The translations under genes and the position numbers were made by a program. A DNA stretch of 64,000 nt from Cristatella mucedo (Eukaryota > Bryozoa > Phylactolaemata > Cristatellidae), in contig WPIO01000031.1 in the NCBI GenBank assembly GCA_009760855.2, forward strand, positions 1,321,001 to 1,385,000, given 5' to 3'. Position 1 is the first letter of the stretch, and each line of letters starts with the position of its first letter. The notes beneath the pieces are model-generated. The model was not told the DNA's origin. It saw only the letters and a list, made by a program, of their open reading frames with translations, and ran no database searches. Positions 23,708 through 35,964 of this stretch are shown here, piece after piece.

Positions 23708-24061
23708 TTAGAAATGCTATCCGCTCACAAAAGTGTCAGAAACGCCGACGCAGCCACATATGCTTGCAGTAACCATCAATTTTGTATACGTTGGACGAGC
23801 GACTATGCCTGCTTTTGCATCCATTGGTCATACGGCTTCCTGCACGTCCTAATTACGGGTGGATAAGACGGCTGCTTACACTCTTGCTTGGAATGCCCGT
23901 TGTATCACGATTGTTCAGGCTTCAGCGCCCGTTTTTAAGTGTAAACGTAGCGGTTCAGGATATAGCTCCAGATATAGCTGAAAATGAAACGCATGACCTT
24001 TTCCTGCCTTGGTCAGAAAGGCCTGTCTCTCTCCCTCTTTCCACAACTTTCTCTATCGATC

Positions 24062-24064
<3 letters not shown>

Positions 24065-24137
<73 letters not shown>

Positions 24138-24153
24138 CTCTCGCTCTCTCTCT
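24065..24153. repeat. (TC)n microsatellite
   Basis: TC run with TATC and CGCTC interruptions at its right end, merging into a pyrimidine-rich tract to about 24240. Confidence 0.96.
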
Positions 24154-24466
24154 TGCTGTCTTTCTCACCATCTCTTCCTTACTCCCTTTCTCTCCCTTTC
24201 TCCTTTTCTTCTGCATCCCTCTCACTGAACTCTCCTCTCGCTCCTCTGCTTTTTCCATCAACGACAGCCAGCTCTGCTGCTCTTGCATCTAAAATGGCCA
24301 ACAGGTGCTTTGCGTCCATGAACCCATGAAGAGTAGCCTGTCCTTTTTGTTTCAGCCATTATGCTAGCCTGCTATCGGGTTTGGTTTCTCTCCGAAATTT
24401 ACAGCCGCGACCGCCGTCCCCGCCGCCGCCGAAACTATAAGCATCTCCTGCAATTTGCCTTTTCAG

Positions 24467-24691
24467 CGTCACGGCCAGAAAGAAGAGCCGCCGAGCACAT
24501 GTCGCGAGTCTCTGAAATGCGGCTCAGTGGTCGGGTGGCTGCCTTACTTCCGGCGCCTTACTACGCGCAGGCGGTCAGCCGACCGTCGCGACCGTCTTCT
24601 TGGAGTGATTGGCGGCACGAGGACGGTGGTGGTGGCCAGAGAGCAGAGCAGACTGAGCGACGTGAACTCGTCATTGGAGAAATGCCGCCAG
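24467..24691 (+). CDS. Repeat-module exon, 75 codons, phase 1-1
   Basis: The acceptor is ttgccttttcag and the donor is caggtgggt. It opens A-S-R-P-E-R-R-A-A-E-H, the closest match to the consensus start. The core is A-V-S-R-P-S-R-P-S-S-W-S-D-W. A Gly-rich and Glu/Arg-rich insertion of about six residues replaces part of the D-G-P-x-I-A region, and it closes G-E-M-P-P-G. The insertion explains the extra length. Confidence 0.85.
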
Positions 24692-26530
24692 GTGGGTCAC
24701 ATAGGGCGACAAGCACGGCGTATAGTGCTCGAAGCCCTTGTGCTATTTAAACTAAGCGGCGTATAGCTGCTTTAATGAATACTTCCTGCTTAAAAGATGT
24801 ATGCCCTAGTATGGCATGGACACTTACTTAATCGTGGGAGTGACCCCCGACCCCGAGAGTCGTCCTTGCTTTTCGTTAACTCTAGATTATTGCCTCTCTT
24901 GCAGCCACAGTTAAAGCTATATTGGATAAATGTATAAATATGATATACACATATATGTATACATATGTATATATATATAATAAAAACATAAAACAATATT
25001 TATAAATAAATATATGAAGCTATATGTTAGATAGACATTTAATTTTCTTAGGTCTCCGATAGCCAAACTCTTTTTAATTTATAACTCCTAAGACAGTTTA
25101 TCATCGGCTCGCTCGTTTAGCTGCTTTCCATCGATAGCTTCACCTAAGACTGCTGACTGTCCATAGTCACCAGTCTAACAGCTTAGCATCTGGCTCTGGT
25201 ACACATTTACTCTGGCAAAAAACTACTGCCTTAAAGTTGGCCTTCAATTAAGAAAAATGAAAGTGAGCGCCCTTTGATGTGTGCACATGCAGTAGAGATA
25301 CTGGGCGGAAGTTCACCTGGTCTATCTTCATCTTCTTAATGGGTGGCTGAGCATCAGCCATAGAAAGGTGCAGGGACTACACCAGAGGCTGAATAGGGCA
25401 TATTTATTGGATTAGCTGTGTGCTACAGCAACCAATCTATGCAGCCCACGAGGAGAACAGTAGGTTTAGGTTTCAGAAGGCTAATAGTCATCCTTAGACT
25501 AGGAGACGAACTTCAAGTAGAGGCCGCTGGTGGCAGGTGCTTGCTAGGTAGGCGGCACACTTGAACGTGGACGTTAAGATGTAGCAAGGAATTGAGGGAG
25601 GGGAGCTTCGGGAGTGTGTTACTGAGGGAGAGGAGTCCAGTAGGGATGCTACCTTTTCGATGGACTCTCTGATCTTATCTGTCTTTGGACACATAAGCTG
25701 TATGTGCTTGCGGGCAGCTCCCTGCCTTCGGACTCGCTTCGCTGGGTCATAGTAGTTCTGTCACGGAATACAACGCTGCGCCATTTTGTCGCATGACGGA
25801 AATGCGAAATCTTGCCATGTGTGGGACGGAAGGACCGACTTTATCGCTTTAATTAGTAGAGATGTGTGCTGCAATTATGCATGTAATAATCACTGATCAT
25901 TTAATTTATTCACAGCTTGCATTCAATGTGGCTTTATATTAATCCTCTTGTGTTAACATGTTTATGCTCAGATATGACAATCCGAAAACCAGCCGTATTG
26001 TCCATCGACTGGGATGATCGCGGTGGCCATATGAGCTGAATGAATAGGTCATTCCTTAGATTTGCTAAGCAATTGGTCTAACTAGTGTAGATTCAGAAAC
26101 TATTCAGCCCAGAGGCCATAGATAAGAGGCTGCGTTTGCATCGCGATTATTCATCATTCTTGTTCTTAGCCCATTGACCCTCGCTAGGTTAGGCCAAGGG
26201 ATGCCCTTCAAGACTCCGGTGGTTAATTTAAAGTTGGACTGCTAAATTACTTCCATTCATTATTCTCTCTAGAAAACTTAGCTGCCATTACTTCAAGAGA
26301 GCTGACCTCTGTCGCTTGTATATCCTCTGCTTAATTTCAATTCAGAATAAATGAATTTGAATTAATGTGTGGATCTGCCATTCTTCTTGCTGCTACCGTT
26401 TCCTCTTCTTGATACTCTCATATGCAACTTTGTTTAGTTAATTGATAATTTGCCGGCTACCAACAACGGCAGACATTATACGTCTGGCATAGCAGGCAGC
26501 ATACAAAACTCGGCATCCACTATTTTGCAG
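24692..26530. other. Intron, nothing recognised
   Basis: AT-rich with a short TA-rich patch (24930-24985). I see no mobile element or exon. Confidence 0.5.
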
Positions 26531-26734
26531 CTGCAGCTTCGAGAACGGAAAGGGGAATTGCCATCAATGCTACGGCTTCAAGTTCAAGGTGGCTAACGGA
26601 GGTTGGACATATTGCGCCCGCGAAAATCCTAGAAGTGGCACCCATACCATCAACTTATCAAGACGGACCGCTCATCACTGGTCCTCTTGATGACTCCAGA
26701 CTCCCTCGATTATTCGCCGGGCCGTCGTCAGAAG
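26531..26734 (+). CDS. Repeat-module exon, 68 codons, phase 1-1
   Basis: The acceptor is tattttgcag and the donor is gaaggtaagt. It reads A-A-S-R-T-E-R-G-I-A at the start, L-T-E-V-G-H-I-A-P-A-K in the middle, and core I-P-S-T-Y-Q-D-G-P-L-I-T-G-P-L with Tyr at the aromatic position, like the exon at 23212. It ends L-F-A-G-P-S-S-E-G. The Y-x-D-G-P-L-I-[AT]-G-P-L pair (23212 and 26531) may be a subfamily. Confidence 0.85.
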
Positions 26735-27326
26735 GTAAGTGCTAATCAACCTCATACATGTTGACCTTCTCCTAGCGATACGACATGCACTGGCGGCGAA
26801 GATTTAACGCCATTCTTTAGATCTGCATTGCCTTCACTGTACCGACTCAGGGTGGCTTGAACGCTGCTCTCATTTTATTAACGAAACCTCGTGGCTCTCG
26901 TGCATAAAACTTTACCCATCAATCTTGAATAATGGCTGACTAATGCATCCAGCTGCAATTGAGTTGCCCTCAATCAGTGGTGGTTTTTTACTACTCGAGA
27001 ATATACCACATTTTCTTGAATAAATGACCAGTACAAAAAAAAATGCCACCGAACACATCTACAGCCTGCAATAAATGCTGTTTCAGCAGGAGATGGTAAA
27101 CAGCCAACAATTTTTCACGAAATTCTGATTCGTTTTCATTGAGCTTACAGCTATCTCGTCTGAGGATAAGTTGATCGATAAACACTTGATTAGACGGCGG
27201 GCTTTTCCTACTTCAGACACTCGGGGTCTTCTGCCGAGTTTCCAATCGCACGGCCGTGACGCAGGGGCTTGACGAATCTGGATATTTTGTGCTCACAGCA
27301 GCAGCTGGTTTGTTCGTCAATTGCAG
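26735..27326. other. Intron, nothing recognised
   Basis: No repeat or RNA gene recognised. Confidence 0.5.
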
Positions 27327-27533
27327 CGCTAGAATATAGACCAGAAAGGAAAGACGAGCTCGTTTCAAGTCGTTTCGGAGCAACACAAGTGGGTGAAGTG
27401 GGCTTTGCTCCGCTGCCGCCCTTCGTTGACCCCATCAGCCGACCGTCGCGATCGTCTTGGAGAGATGGGTCACGTATCGGCGGCCCCGTAATCGGCCAAG
27501 CACCTGAGTGTTCGGTTGGAGAACTGCCGCCAG
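27327..27533 (+). CDS. Repeat-module exon, 69 codons, GC donor
   Basis: The acceptor is cgtcaattgcag. The exon ends ccgccag followed by gcaagcc, a GC 5' splice site with otherwise perfect consensus. A GT site at 27549 (ctaggtgta) would extend the exon by five codons in the same phase. The peptide starts L-E-Y-R-P-E-R-K-D-E-L-V, with V-G-E-V-G-F-A-P-L-P-P and core S-R-P-S-R-S-S-W-R-D-G in order, and ends G-E-L-P-P-G. The core resembles that at 24467. Confidence 0.85.
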
Positions 27534-28278
27534 GCAAGCCCCCGCTAGGTGTATGAAAAGTCGTTCGATCAGAGTAGAATGAAGATCGCTGTCATTCTTG
27601 AGAGCTAGTTTTCTATGTAAAAAAAGTACATTCGGCCGGCGAAAATGATCTACATTTTCCACCTTTGGCAATGCTGTGTAGAGTGAATTCACCTCCTTCG
27701 TTCAAGCAACGGTAGAGCAGTCATTTGCGTTCTCTTCCGAAATCGCGGAACGCTCTTGGCTGGTGGCAGCTCGATGCAAACAAAATAAACGTTAAAGACT
27801 TACGGAAATCCTTCCGCCGCTTATTTTTCATCCTAACTTTAGTCGCTCTTCATTCTTGGAAAAACGGCGATACGTATTAGCAACGCAACTCATTTAATCT
27901 ATATCTCATTAGAAGTTCCATTCGCACGAGCAGCGATCATTCAAAGAAGACTTTGAATGCTTTCAACGTAATTTCTCATTTTCTGGAGACGGCGATTAAC
28001 TTCTTTCGTTTTAGCACTAATTTGTTAGCTTACTGCTTTGACTTCAAGAAAATTAGCTCTAACTAGTGTAGATTACTGTTTTAACTTCTTCTGTCTTATT
28101 AATAATTTCGGTAGATAACCATTTTGGCGTGATTACGGCGTATAAACTTAATTGATGACACTGGAAAATGATCGAAAAACGTTCTCTTAGAGTAAGCAGT
28201 GGGCAGTGCTTGAGGGACAACTTGGATCGGGTTTGACTCGCATGCATGTCCTGGTACCAAGCTTCGGTTCGCTTTTAG
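27534..28278. other. Intron, nothing recognised
   Basis: AT-rich, with no repeat family or module seen. Confidence 0.5.
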
Positions 28279-28485
28279 TTGCTGCAAGACCTCCGGTGAG
28301 ACAAAGAGAGGCCATCGTGTGCGAATCCGCTGACATTAAGTTCGGCGAAGTGGGTTTCATTCCGTCCGCGCAACTTGGCGCGACCGTTCTCCGACCAACG
28401 GCATCGTCGTGGCAAGCCGGAATAGACGTCGCTGCACCACGAGGCTCTGTCTCTCGCCAAACGTATGCGGGAGAAGTTCCCCCGG
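28279..28485 (+). CDS. Repeat-module exon, 69 codons, phase 1-1
   Basis: The acceptor is ttcgcttttag and the donor is ccgggtaagt. Start A-A-R-P-P-V-R-Q-R-E-A; middle F-G-E-V-G-F-I-P-S-A-Q; core L-R-P-T-A-S-S-W-Q-A-G, with Ala for Asp in D-G-P; end A-G-E-V-P-P-G. The single Cys near residue 15 is not conserved in other copies. Confidence 0.87.
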
Positions 28486-28988
28486 GTAAGTACGCCTAGA
28501 AAGAAAGCCGCGTGACCTGCTCGTGCTGAGATACTAAGACGCCAAGCTCGTCGCCTTCTCCGCCAGCCATATTTTTTTTTCGGGCCCAATTTTTCTACGC
28601 ATTCGCATACGCCCTGGGATACACGTCTTGGGAGAGCGGAATTTACTACGGCACCTTATATTTTACTTTCTCCCACTGTTCTGTAAAAAGAAAAGATTAT
28701 TGCGCCATGATTTAGTTCTACCTGACTTTCGCCTCTTGCCCCAAGCTCATCTGGTGTTCTGTGATGACTACTTTGAATCTAATTGTTTTTATTTAGACCT
28801 GTGGTCAAGTTTTCATACGCAAGCAGAAAAAATTAAAAACAAATCAACAGCGAATCGAACCTGGTCCGTAACAAAACCTGTGCTCGTTAGAGCGCTGTCC
28901 GCCTCGACAGCCTCTCGGTGCTATTCAAAGCTACTACTCTTTGCTCGTTACTCTCTACACAAGTACATAACTTTCGGTCTTCTTTCAG

Positions 28989-29192
28989 CGGTAAGGCACT
29001 CCCACTTCCCGACCTATGACGTAGGTCTGAGTCCTGCAGAGACTTATTATTATTTATTGCCGGCCGCAAGCGAAGGTGAAAACTCTTCTGTAGTCTCATG
29101 CTGGCGTGTGCAGAGCGAACTCGCAGTCTTCGATCGTCCTGCAGCAATAAGCGAGTGGATGGGGGCTTGGCCGCCGCTGGCGCCCTCTGGCG
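28989..29192 (+). CDS. Divergent module exon, 68 codons, phase 1-1
   Basis: A very good acceptor (gtcttctttcag) starts a frame A-V-R-H-S-H-F-P with Y-D-V-G-L-S-P-A, like E-V-G-L-I-P-P-A. Later A-V-F-D-R-P-A-A-I-S-E-W recalls A-V-x-x-R-P-S-A-S-S-W. The phase-1 donor ggcggtgaac gives exactly 68 codons; another at 29076 (gaaggtgaaa) would give 29. The E-V-P-P-G ending is missing. Either a diverged module or a chance open frame. Confidence 0.4.
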
Positions 29193-29471
29193 GTGAACCC
29201 GCCCTGACCTTTCGCCGTTCGCCCTAGCGCTGCCTCTCGCCTGGTGTGATCCTCCTGTGCGTCACGAACTCAATAGCGGTAGCTCAGCTTGCAATCCACT
29301 TTATCTTTGATCGATAAGCAATGGCATTCAGCAAGGGGTGGAGCGGAGCAAATGCATAGGGCCGTACCCACGAGACCCGCCGTGTGGTTCAATTGGGTCC
29401 TTAACACCTACCCAGACACAGCTGAGCACCAGTTTCAGCCTCCTCGTAGCCTCAGGTCCTCGTGTCACCTC

Positions 29472-29615
<144 letters not shown>

Positions 29616-30001
29616 GCGACTAGAAAGTAGCTTTAAAATTCTTTCGCTTTTCGACTGTTGGCAACAGAGGCTTGAGCGCAGCAGCTTCTAGACTACGAAA
29701 AAAAAGAAAACTCATACATCAAATTTTAGTAAAAAAATATGAGGCCTTTGTTGATATTCCAGTCATCAGCTGCAGACCGAGAGTATCGCAAACGGATTTT
29801 CGGCCAGATCGACCAAAGTGTCCTCGGCTGAACCAGCGAGAGCTCTTCAGGGTAGTGGTGCGTTCACTAGATTTTAGTTTGCCGGGACTGAGGCGAATGG
29901 GTGCATTTGAGTGCCCCGCAGTGAATGGGTCAATTGCTCTCATTTTTGCGCCGCTCCAACAGCATTGCTGTCGCCTCTGCGACGTTCGTGTGCGGTTGCA
30001 G

Positions 30002-30208
30002 CGACTTTACCGACGAAAAGGCACGCTGGCGTCGTGTCAACTACTTCCGGTTTAAAGCAGCTAGCCTCGGTGGGACTTATTCCTCCGGCAAAAGTTCACG
30101 AAGCGGTGCTAAGAAAGTCGACATCTTCGTGGAATGATGGACCGGCCATTGCCGGTTCTCTTAGCAGTTCCGGAAGGCTGCCTGAATTTGCGCCTGCCAT
30201 GTCAAAAG
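30002..30208 (+). CDS. Repeat-module exon, 69 codons, phase 1-1
   Basis: The acceptor gtgcggttgcag is modest; the donor is aaaggttagt. Start T-L-P-T-K-R-H-A-G-V-V; middle L-A-S-V-G-L-I-P-P-A-K-V-H-E-A-V; core R-K-S-T-S-S-W-N-D-G-P-A-I-A-G-S-L; end P-A-M-S-K-G. All core positions are kept, so it is a good reference copy. Confidence 0.87.
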
Positions 30209-31084
30209 GTTAGTGCGGAGTTAATGCATTCGTTTTACCTTCGCCTTCATGCACTAGCACGGATGTATCTATAGTTCAGAAAATAAATGAGAAATGGATA
30301 ACGTTGCCAGCGGTGGCCAATTATTGTGAGGCCCGACGCTACCTCACATCGGATTCACCTTTCCGGCAAAGCCCAAGCACCAGGGGTCAAGCGATCACGG
30401 CCCACTAGCCCTCCTCCTTTCCAATGATTGTGAGCGCCAATAAATCTACCTGGGAACAAGTTATTTTACATGTAAGATTATGGCCCGCGATAAGCAGCCG
30501 TACGTACACACAAGGGCCGTGGCTGTCATTTCTAAGGTTCTATTCCATGTGCTCAAGAAGGTAGCTCTAGATGTGACCACTGGATAGCGGATACCTTCTA
30601 AGAATGGTACAAATTAAATGTGGCTCTTTCGCTTGAAAATCTCTAGTGCTCTTCTAGCTTTCCCCCTACCACTTTTATTCCTGTTTATGGTACAGATGGC
30701 ATTCGATTGTACCTAAATCTTCCGAGTCTGATACCTTTGGCCTCTCGGCTAACTAACCGCCACCGATTCCAGCATGTTCAAAAACTGCGAACCCTAGACC
30801 CTACAGGGTTCGGCCATGTCTTCAAAATTGTAGGTGCTTGTACAACAACGGAGTTAATTCTGTTTTTCAGTCTCTTTTAATGCAGCGCTTCAACAACAGT
30901 GGCCAAGTTCTTCTCCTGCCTTCACTAGGACTTCACTAGTCATGTTTAGGGAATGTCAAATTCTCTACTCCTGTAGCCCCGCTTTCAGTAGTGCTTACGC
31001 ATATTATTGCATCTCGAGAACTATAAATAAGTGAACCTTTTCTCAATACAAATGAAATATGTATGTGTATATATATATACATAT
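30209..31084. other. Intron, nothing recognised
   Basis: No repeat or exon recognised until the SINE at 31085. Confidence 0.5.
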
Positions 31085-31244
31085 ATATAATGTACTTGTA
31101 CAGTGCCTCAAGCGAACTTAATCTCTATTCAGGTGCTCCACGTGTGCCACGGGTCTTGAGCCCACGACCTCGGTCATCAAATACATTCACCTTGACCTTG
31201 GTTTGAGGCGAACTCCTTAGCCACTGGGCCAAAGCAGCTCGGCA
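31085..31244 (-). mobile_element. SINE-1 copy with internal insertion
   Basis: Reversed tail cagtgcctcaagcgaactta and body aggtgctccacgtgtgccac. The region around the tRNA head carries about 20 extra bases (atcaaatacattcaccttga) between the boxes. Confidence 0.75.
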
Positions 31245-31334
31245 AATCGAAAATATCCTTGAAACTCGCTACCTAGATTAAGCATATCCTGCGCAACCGA
31301 ACATTTGCTTAAAACTCCTCCTTGTTTGTCGCAG

Positions 31335-31517
31335 CAGCACTTCAATCTGAAAGTCATGCCTCAGTCACAGAAAATCTTTCCTTTGCAAAGAATCTCGTGG
31401 AACGGGGCCTTTTCCCAGCCATACAAACTTCAAAGTTCGCACCGACTTCGTCCTGGCATGACGAACCACAGGCTGCGGTCCCGAATACTGATGTCGCGTT
31501 GGCAAGCTTCGCTTGTG
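31335..31517 (+). CDS. Repeat-module exon, 61 codons, GC donor
   Basis: The acceptor is ttgtttgtcgcag, with a second AG three bases on (cagcag). Start A-L-Q-S-E-S-H-A-S-V; middle L-V-E-R-G-L-F-P-A-I-Q; core F-A-P-T-S-S-W-H-D-E-P. The phase-1 end is a GC donor (tgtggcaagat) after L-A-S-F-A-C. A stronger-looking GT site at 31535 (acaggtaggc) would make a 200-base exon and shift the frame, so I prefer the GC site. The exon is shorter because it lacks E-V-P-P. Confidence 0.7.
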
Positions 31518-32060
31518 GCAAGATGTGCCAACAGGTAGGCTACGGAAATTACGGCGATTGATATATCTTAAACGCAAAAAGGAATGTAAAATTTGGCGCT
31601 TTCCAACCCGGTCGCTTTCATTTTACTTTGCCTCCACAGTGTAGCACTATCAATATTTACCCCATTCACGAATACTTCCGATTTAAATCCAGCTCAAGCT
31701 TTTGTATAGACATAGACTATTGGCTGCTACTAATTTTCCGCTAGTAATCAGTAATCAATAGCTTGCATTCAGAACTACGAACAATTAAGCCAACAGGCTA
31801 TCTCTTTTTGCTAGACTGCACTTTGACAAAACGTCTTTCGCTAACTGTAGGCTCATCGAGGTGTGCTTCCACACCTCCGAGCACGATCAGGGCAAAGTGC
31901 ACATGAAAAAGGGACTGCCCCCAATTTTTGAAGTAGCGGCCGAGAGATGAAGCGAGTACTTTGACAGGGTTATCCAATCCTCCAAATAAACAGGCGATTA
32001 GTAGCCTATAATATCCAATCACATGCTCGTTCAAAATTCTTTTATTCTTACACATTCGTT
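31518..32060. other. Intron, nothing recognised
   Basis: An 85-codon minus-strand frame (31798-32055) has no recognisable domain. Confidence 0.45.
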
Positions 32061-32079
32061 TGGCGTTGAGAGCGAATTT

Positions 32080-33690
32080 CGTAATAATAATAATATTAAT
32101 AATAATTCACTTGATAAAGCGCCCTCAGAGAACTTCTCATGTCATGTCATGTCATGTCATGTCATGTCATGTCATGTCATGTCAGGTTAATCTCTCTCTA
32201 GGCGCTTTACATTTGCTGTAAAGTGAAATGCAATTGAATGGTAAGTAAAATCATGCTTGAAAAACAAACGAAATGAATAATATGGTTAGGGGTTACATGC
32301 ACAGGGTCAGCATGCAAATGTGCTTAGTGGCAGCATGCACAGTGTCAGCACGCATAAGCACATCAAGGACGAATCACAGGGACCCACTAAATGCTGTCCT
32401 AAATAGGTGTGTTTTTAGGTTCCTTTTAAATGTGGTCAGGTCAGGGGATGTTCTGATGCAGGTCGGGAGAGAGTTCTAGGCTTTAAGAGCATATGAACTA
32501 AATGCACGGTCTCCAAAGGATTTAAGGTTTGTATGAAGTATTTCTAGACTTTTGGATTCCGAAAAGCGGGTGGTACGATGCTTGGCCTGATAGAGTATTA
32601 TATCTGACAGATAGGCTGGAGCCATAGAATGAAGGGACCTAAAAGTGAGCGACAAAACCTTGAAGTCAATCCGTTGCTTGACTGGTAGCCAGTGCAGGTC
32701 GGCGAGAAGTGGAGTAATATGGCAACTGCGACGCTCATAACAGACAAGCCTAGCTGCAGAGTTTTGCACCAGCTGCAATCGCCTGATCGCACGTGCTGGT
32801 AGGTCAGTAAGCAGTGAGTTGCAGAAGTCGAGACGGGATGTCACGAATGCATGGACCAATTTAGATGTGGTATCTTTATCTAAACAAGCCCGAATTTTAG
32901 CACTGTTATGAAGCTGAAAATAAGCGGATTTGACTGTGGAGCTGATATGGTCGTCTAACGAGAAGTCGCTTTGGAATATGACACCTAGATTTCGAGCTGG
33001 TTCAACTGGAGATATGCTGGCAGAGCCAATTTTGAGAGCCAGCCTTTCCAATCTCTGGATCACACTGGGTTTGCCCATAACTAGTAAGTTAGTTTTATCA
33101 TAGTTAACTTTTAGAAAATTTGCTGCCATCCATGTGCGGATGTCATCAATGCATGCAGCTAGTGAGTTTAGAGAAGTTGAGGTGCTCGAAGGCTGGGAGG
33201 GATCAAAGCAAAGGTACAACTGAGTGTCATCCGCATAGAAGTGAAAGCCTAGATTGTGCTTGGCAATCACATCAGCAAGAGGCAAAGTATAAACCATGAA
33301 AAGAACCGGACCTAGCACTGAGCCCTGAGGTACTCAATATTTCAGAGGTACTTCAGATGATCTATGTCCATTCACGTCAATACTCTGGAGTCTCCCACTG
33401 AGATAGGACCTGAACCACTGCAGGGCAGTGCCAGTGATGCCCAGGCGAGATGAGAGGCGTTCTAGAAGAACTTTGTGATCGATGGTATCAAAAGCTGCCG
33501 AAAGATCAAGCAAAACGAGCAGAGACACTCTACCCATGTCTGCATTCCTAAGTAGGTCGTTGTATACCCGAAGCAATGCTGACTCTGTGGAGTGATTAGC
33601 TCTAGAGCCAGACTGGAACTTACTAGCAAGGTGTGAGGTTTCGATATACGAGTAAGCAACTAAAATAGAAAACAAGAGCCTTCGCTGACC
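32080..33690 (-). mobile_element. L2-B LINE, RT to 3' tail, best copy
   Basis: Read right to left. Frame 33334-33675 holds S-T-E-S-A-L-L-R-V-Y-N-D and L-D-L-S-A-A-F-D-T-I-D-H. After one stop, frame 32476-33318 (280 codons) holds L-G-P-V-L-F, the catalytic Y-A-D-D-T-Q-L-Y, the thumb and R-L-D-F-C-N-S-L-L. The 3' untranslated region then ends in (ATT)n. The RT is of the CR1/L2 type. The 5' part, including any endonuclease, is absent, and the stop at the G-V-P-Q-G junction breaks it. Confidence 0.93.
32137..32184. repeat. (ATGTC)n pentanucleotide array inside L2-B
   Basis: About nine and a half copies of catgt/gtcat sit between gccctcagagaactt and ttaatctctctctagg, two words that are contiguous in other L2-B copies (for example 40318-40340). 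Confidence 0.95.
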
Positions 33691-33789
33691 TACACGAGTA
33701 ACTCAAACCATTTGCGTTTCTGTGTAAATGTCTGTGATTGTCTTCATGCTTTCATTGCAATATAACCAGATTCTTCACATGGAACTTCC

Positions 33790-34025
<236 letters not shown>

Positions 34026-34044
34026 ATCTATCTGTTGGTCTGCC

Positions 34045-35076
34045 TGTCAGTTGTATTTGTCATTCAAACCGTCGGAATCTGCAGCAGCAACTGAGAAACT
34101 GAATGCTTGCCTTGCCGATATTCGAACCTGGTTGTCGGAAAACTTCCTGGAATTAAATGACGATAAAACCGAACTGCTTCTCATATGACACCCTAAGCGT
34201 GTAGCTGGATTAAAAGGCTTTGCTGTTCTAATAGGTGATGCTCTTGTGCGACCTTCACCACGTGCTCGTAATCTAGGTGTCGTGTTCGACAGCTGCCTCA
34301 ATTTCAAAAGCTTCATTCAGAAGACTGCCTCTACAGCTAGCCATCACGTCCGATCCCTATCCAAGATTAGAAGCTGTCTCCCACTGTGGCTTGTAAAAAA
34401 TTTAACTAGCTCTTTAGTTCTGTCTCGGTTTGATTATTGTAATTCCCTTTTGGCTGGGCTACCAAAGAAAGCTTTTATGCCACTACAGCGGACAATGAAT
34501 ATGGCTGCAAGGCTGGTCTTCAAGTCCCAGGGGTTTGAGCACGTGTCACCTCTGCTGAAAGAGCTAGGATGGTTGCCGGTTGAGCAAAGGATACAGAGCA
34601 AAGTTCTTACGCTGACCCACAAGGCCCGCCACGGCTTGGCTCCTTCGTACCTAGCTGAACTGCTGCATCAGTTTCAGCCTGTTCGTGCCCTCAGGTCCTG
34701 TGTGGACAAGAAATTAGCTGTCCCATTCCTCCACTTAAAGACAGTTGGCGACAAAAGCTTTAGCTCTGCAGGTCCTAGACTGTGGAACTCGCTTCCACAA
34801 TTCTTGCGAAACGACAACTACTCTCCAACTGCCGACTATGGCACATCTTTTTCAGCGGTCCTGAACTGCTACTTCAAGGCACTCACTACCTCAACTGCTC
34901 TTCTGACTCTGCTATGCTTCCCACTTTCTCTTTGTTGCGTGAGACGAAATCTGTTGGCTACCGAATGCGTACCGGAAGCCGCTTAGGCTGTGAGTGCTCT
35001 ATACAAAACTCTCCTGCGTAACACCCACATGGTCTTTATGACTTTGTGGAGTTACTGACGGAGATACATTACATTG
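34045..35076 (+). mobile_element. L2-A LINE 3' part
   Basis: Starts in the Y-A-D-D-downstream region. Frame 34246-34986 (246 codons) covers A-R-N-L-G-V-V-F-D, C-N-S-L-L-A-G-L, R-L-V-F-K-S-Q, W-L-P-V-E-Q-R-I and S-A-G-P-R-L-W-N-S-L. A stop at 34186 separates it from the upstream frame. The tail ends gagatacattacatt. Confidence 0.92.
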
Positions 35077-35182
35077 TCTGTGTGTATGACTGTCTGTCTG
35101 TCTGTCTGTGCCTGTCTGTGTCTGTCTGTCTGTCTGTCCGTCCGTCCGTCCGTCCGTCCGTCTGTCTCTGTCTGTCTGTCTA
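35077..35182. repeat. (CTGT)n and (CCGT)n microsatellite
   Basis: Tetranucleotide run that switches from CTGT to CCGT and back, starting at the L2-A tail. Confidence 0.93.
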
Positions 35183-35415
35183 TATCTCTCTCTTTTTCAT
35201 TTACTCTCTCTCTTTCTTGTTCCTGCTCCTGTTCACACTCTCGGTATCTGTGACAAGCTCGCTGATGAGTCCAGCGATCGTCTCTATAGGTAGGTTATGA
35301 CGACCCAGCGCCTCTGTTTAAATCATTGGCTTAGTCGCTTTTCCGACAGAGGGCACTCGGCTGGCGATTGCAATCGTCACTTTATCCACTGTACCTGATG
35401 CGTTCTAATGTGTAG

Positions 35416-35619
35416 CACCACGGCCTCAGAGGCAAGCTCACGTGGCAGAGCGGCGTCTTTCTGGCTCACTGCCTCACGGCGAAGTGCTCGCCATTCCTGA
35501 GGCACAATTGTTTGAGGCGATTCAAAGGCCTTCGGCGTCATCATGGGTTGACGGGCCACAGGTCAGCGCACCACGTGTGTATGGCAACAGTCTATTGGGG
35601 TTCGGTGAAGCGTCGAAAG
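35416..35619 (+). CDS. Repeat-module exon, 68 codons, GC donor
   Basis: The acceptor is ttctaatgtgtag. The donor is GC (gaaaggcaagtc), with no GT alternative nearby in phase. Start A-P-R-P-Q-R-Q-A-H-V; middle H-G-E-V-L-A-I-P-E-A-Q-L-F-E-A; core Q-R-P-S-A-S-S-W-V-D-G-P-Q-V-S-A-P; end E-A-S-K-G. It matches the consensus at nearly every conserved position. Confidence 0.88.
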
Positions 35620-35703
35620 GCAAGTCGCATGCGAATGCGGCACCGAATTGTAAATTAGCGTATTAGTGTCGCTCCTGGCGCTTCTTGGTGAGCGCTTCCT
35701 TTC

Positions 35704-35705
<2 letters not shown>

Positions 35706-35759
<54 letters not shown>

Positions 35760-35793
35760 AGGGAGAGAGAGAGGGAGAGAGAGAGAGAGAGAG
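35706..35793. repeat. (GA)n microsatellite with GGGA interruptions
   Basis: GA run with GGGAGGGA units near its right end. Confidence 0.96.
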
Positions 35794-35964
35794 CATCAAC
35801 TAAGGCACGAACCGGCATTTAAGCTCGCGAATTACTTACTTTACTCGGTGCTTACTTTTTCACTCATTTATAAATCGCTGCCTTTCAAGTGACCTCCACT
35901 GCCGTAGTGCAAAGAAAATCTTCAATAATAGTACTAATGAGTCGTCTGCATAGTTCAATGATAG

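Noticed and set aside
32080-33690. L2-B reverse transcriptase as a working gene
   Set aside because: Interrupted at the G-V-P-Q-G region and lacking the 5' part; all other copies are broken too.
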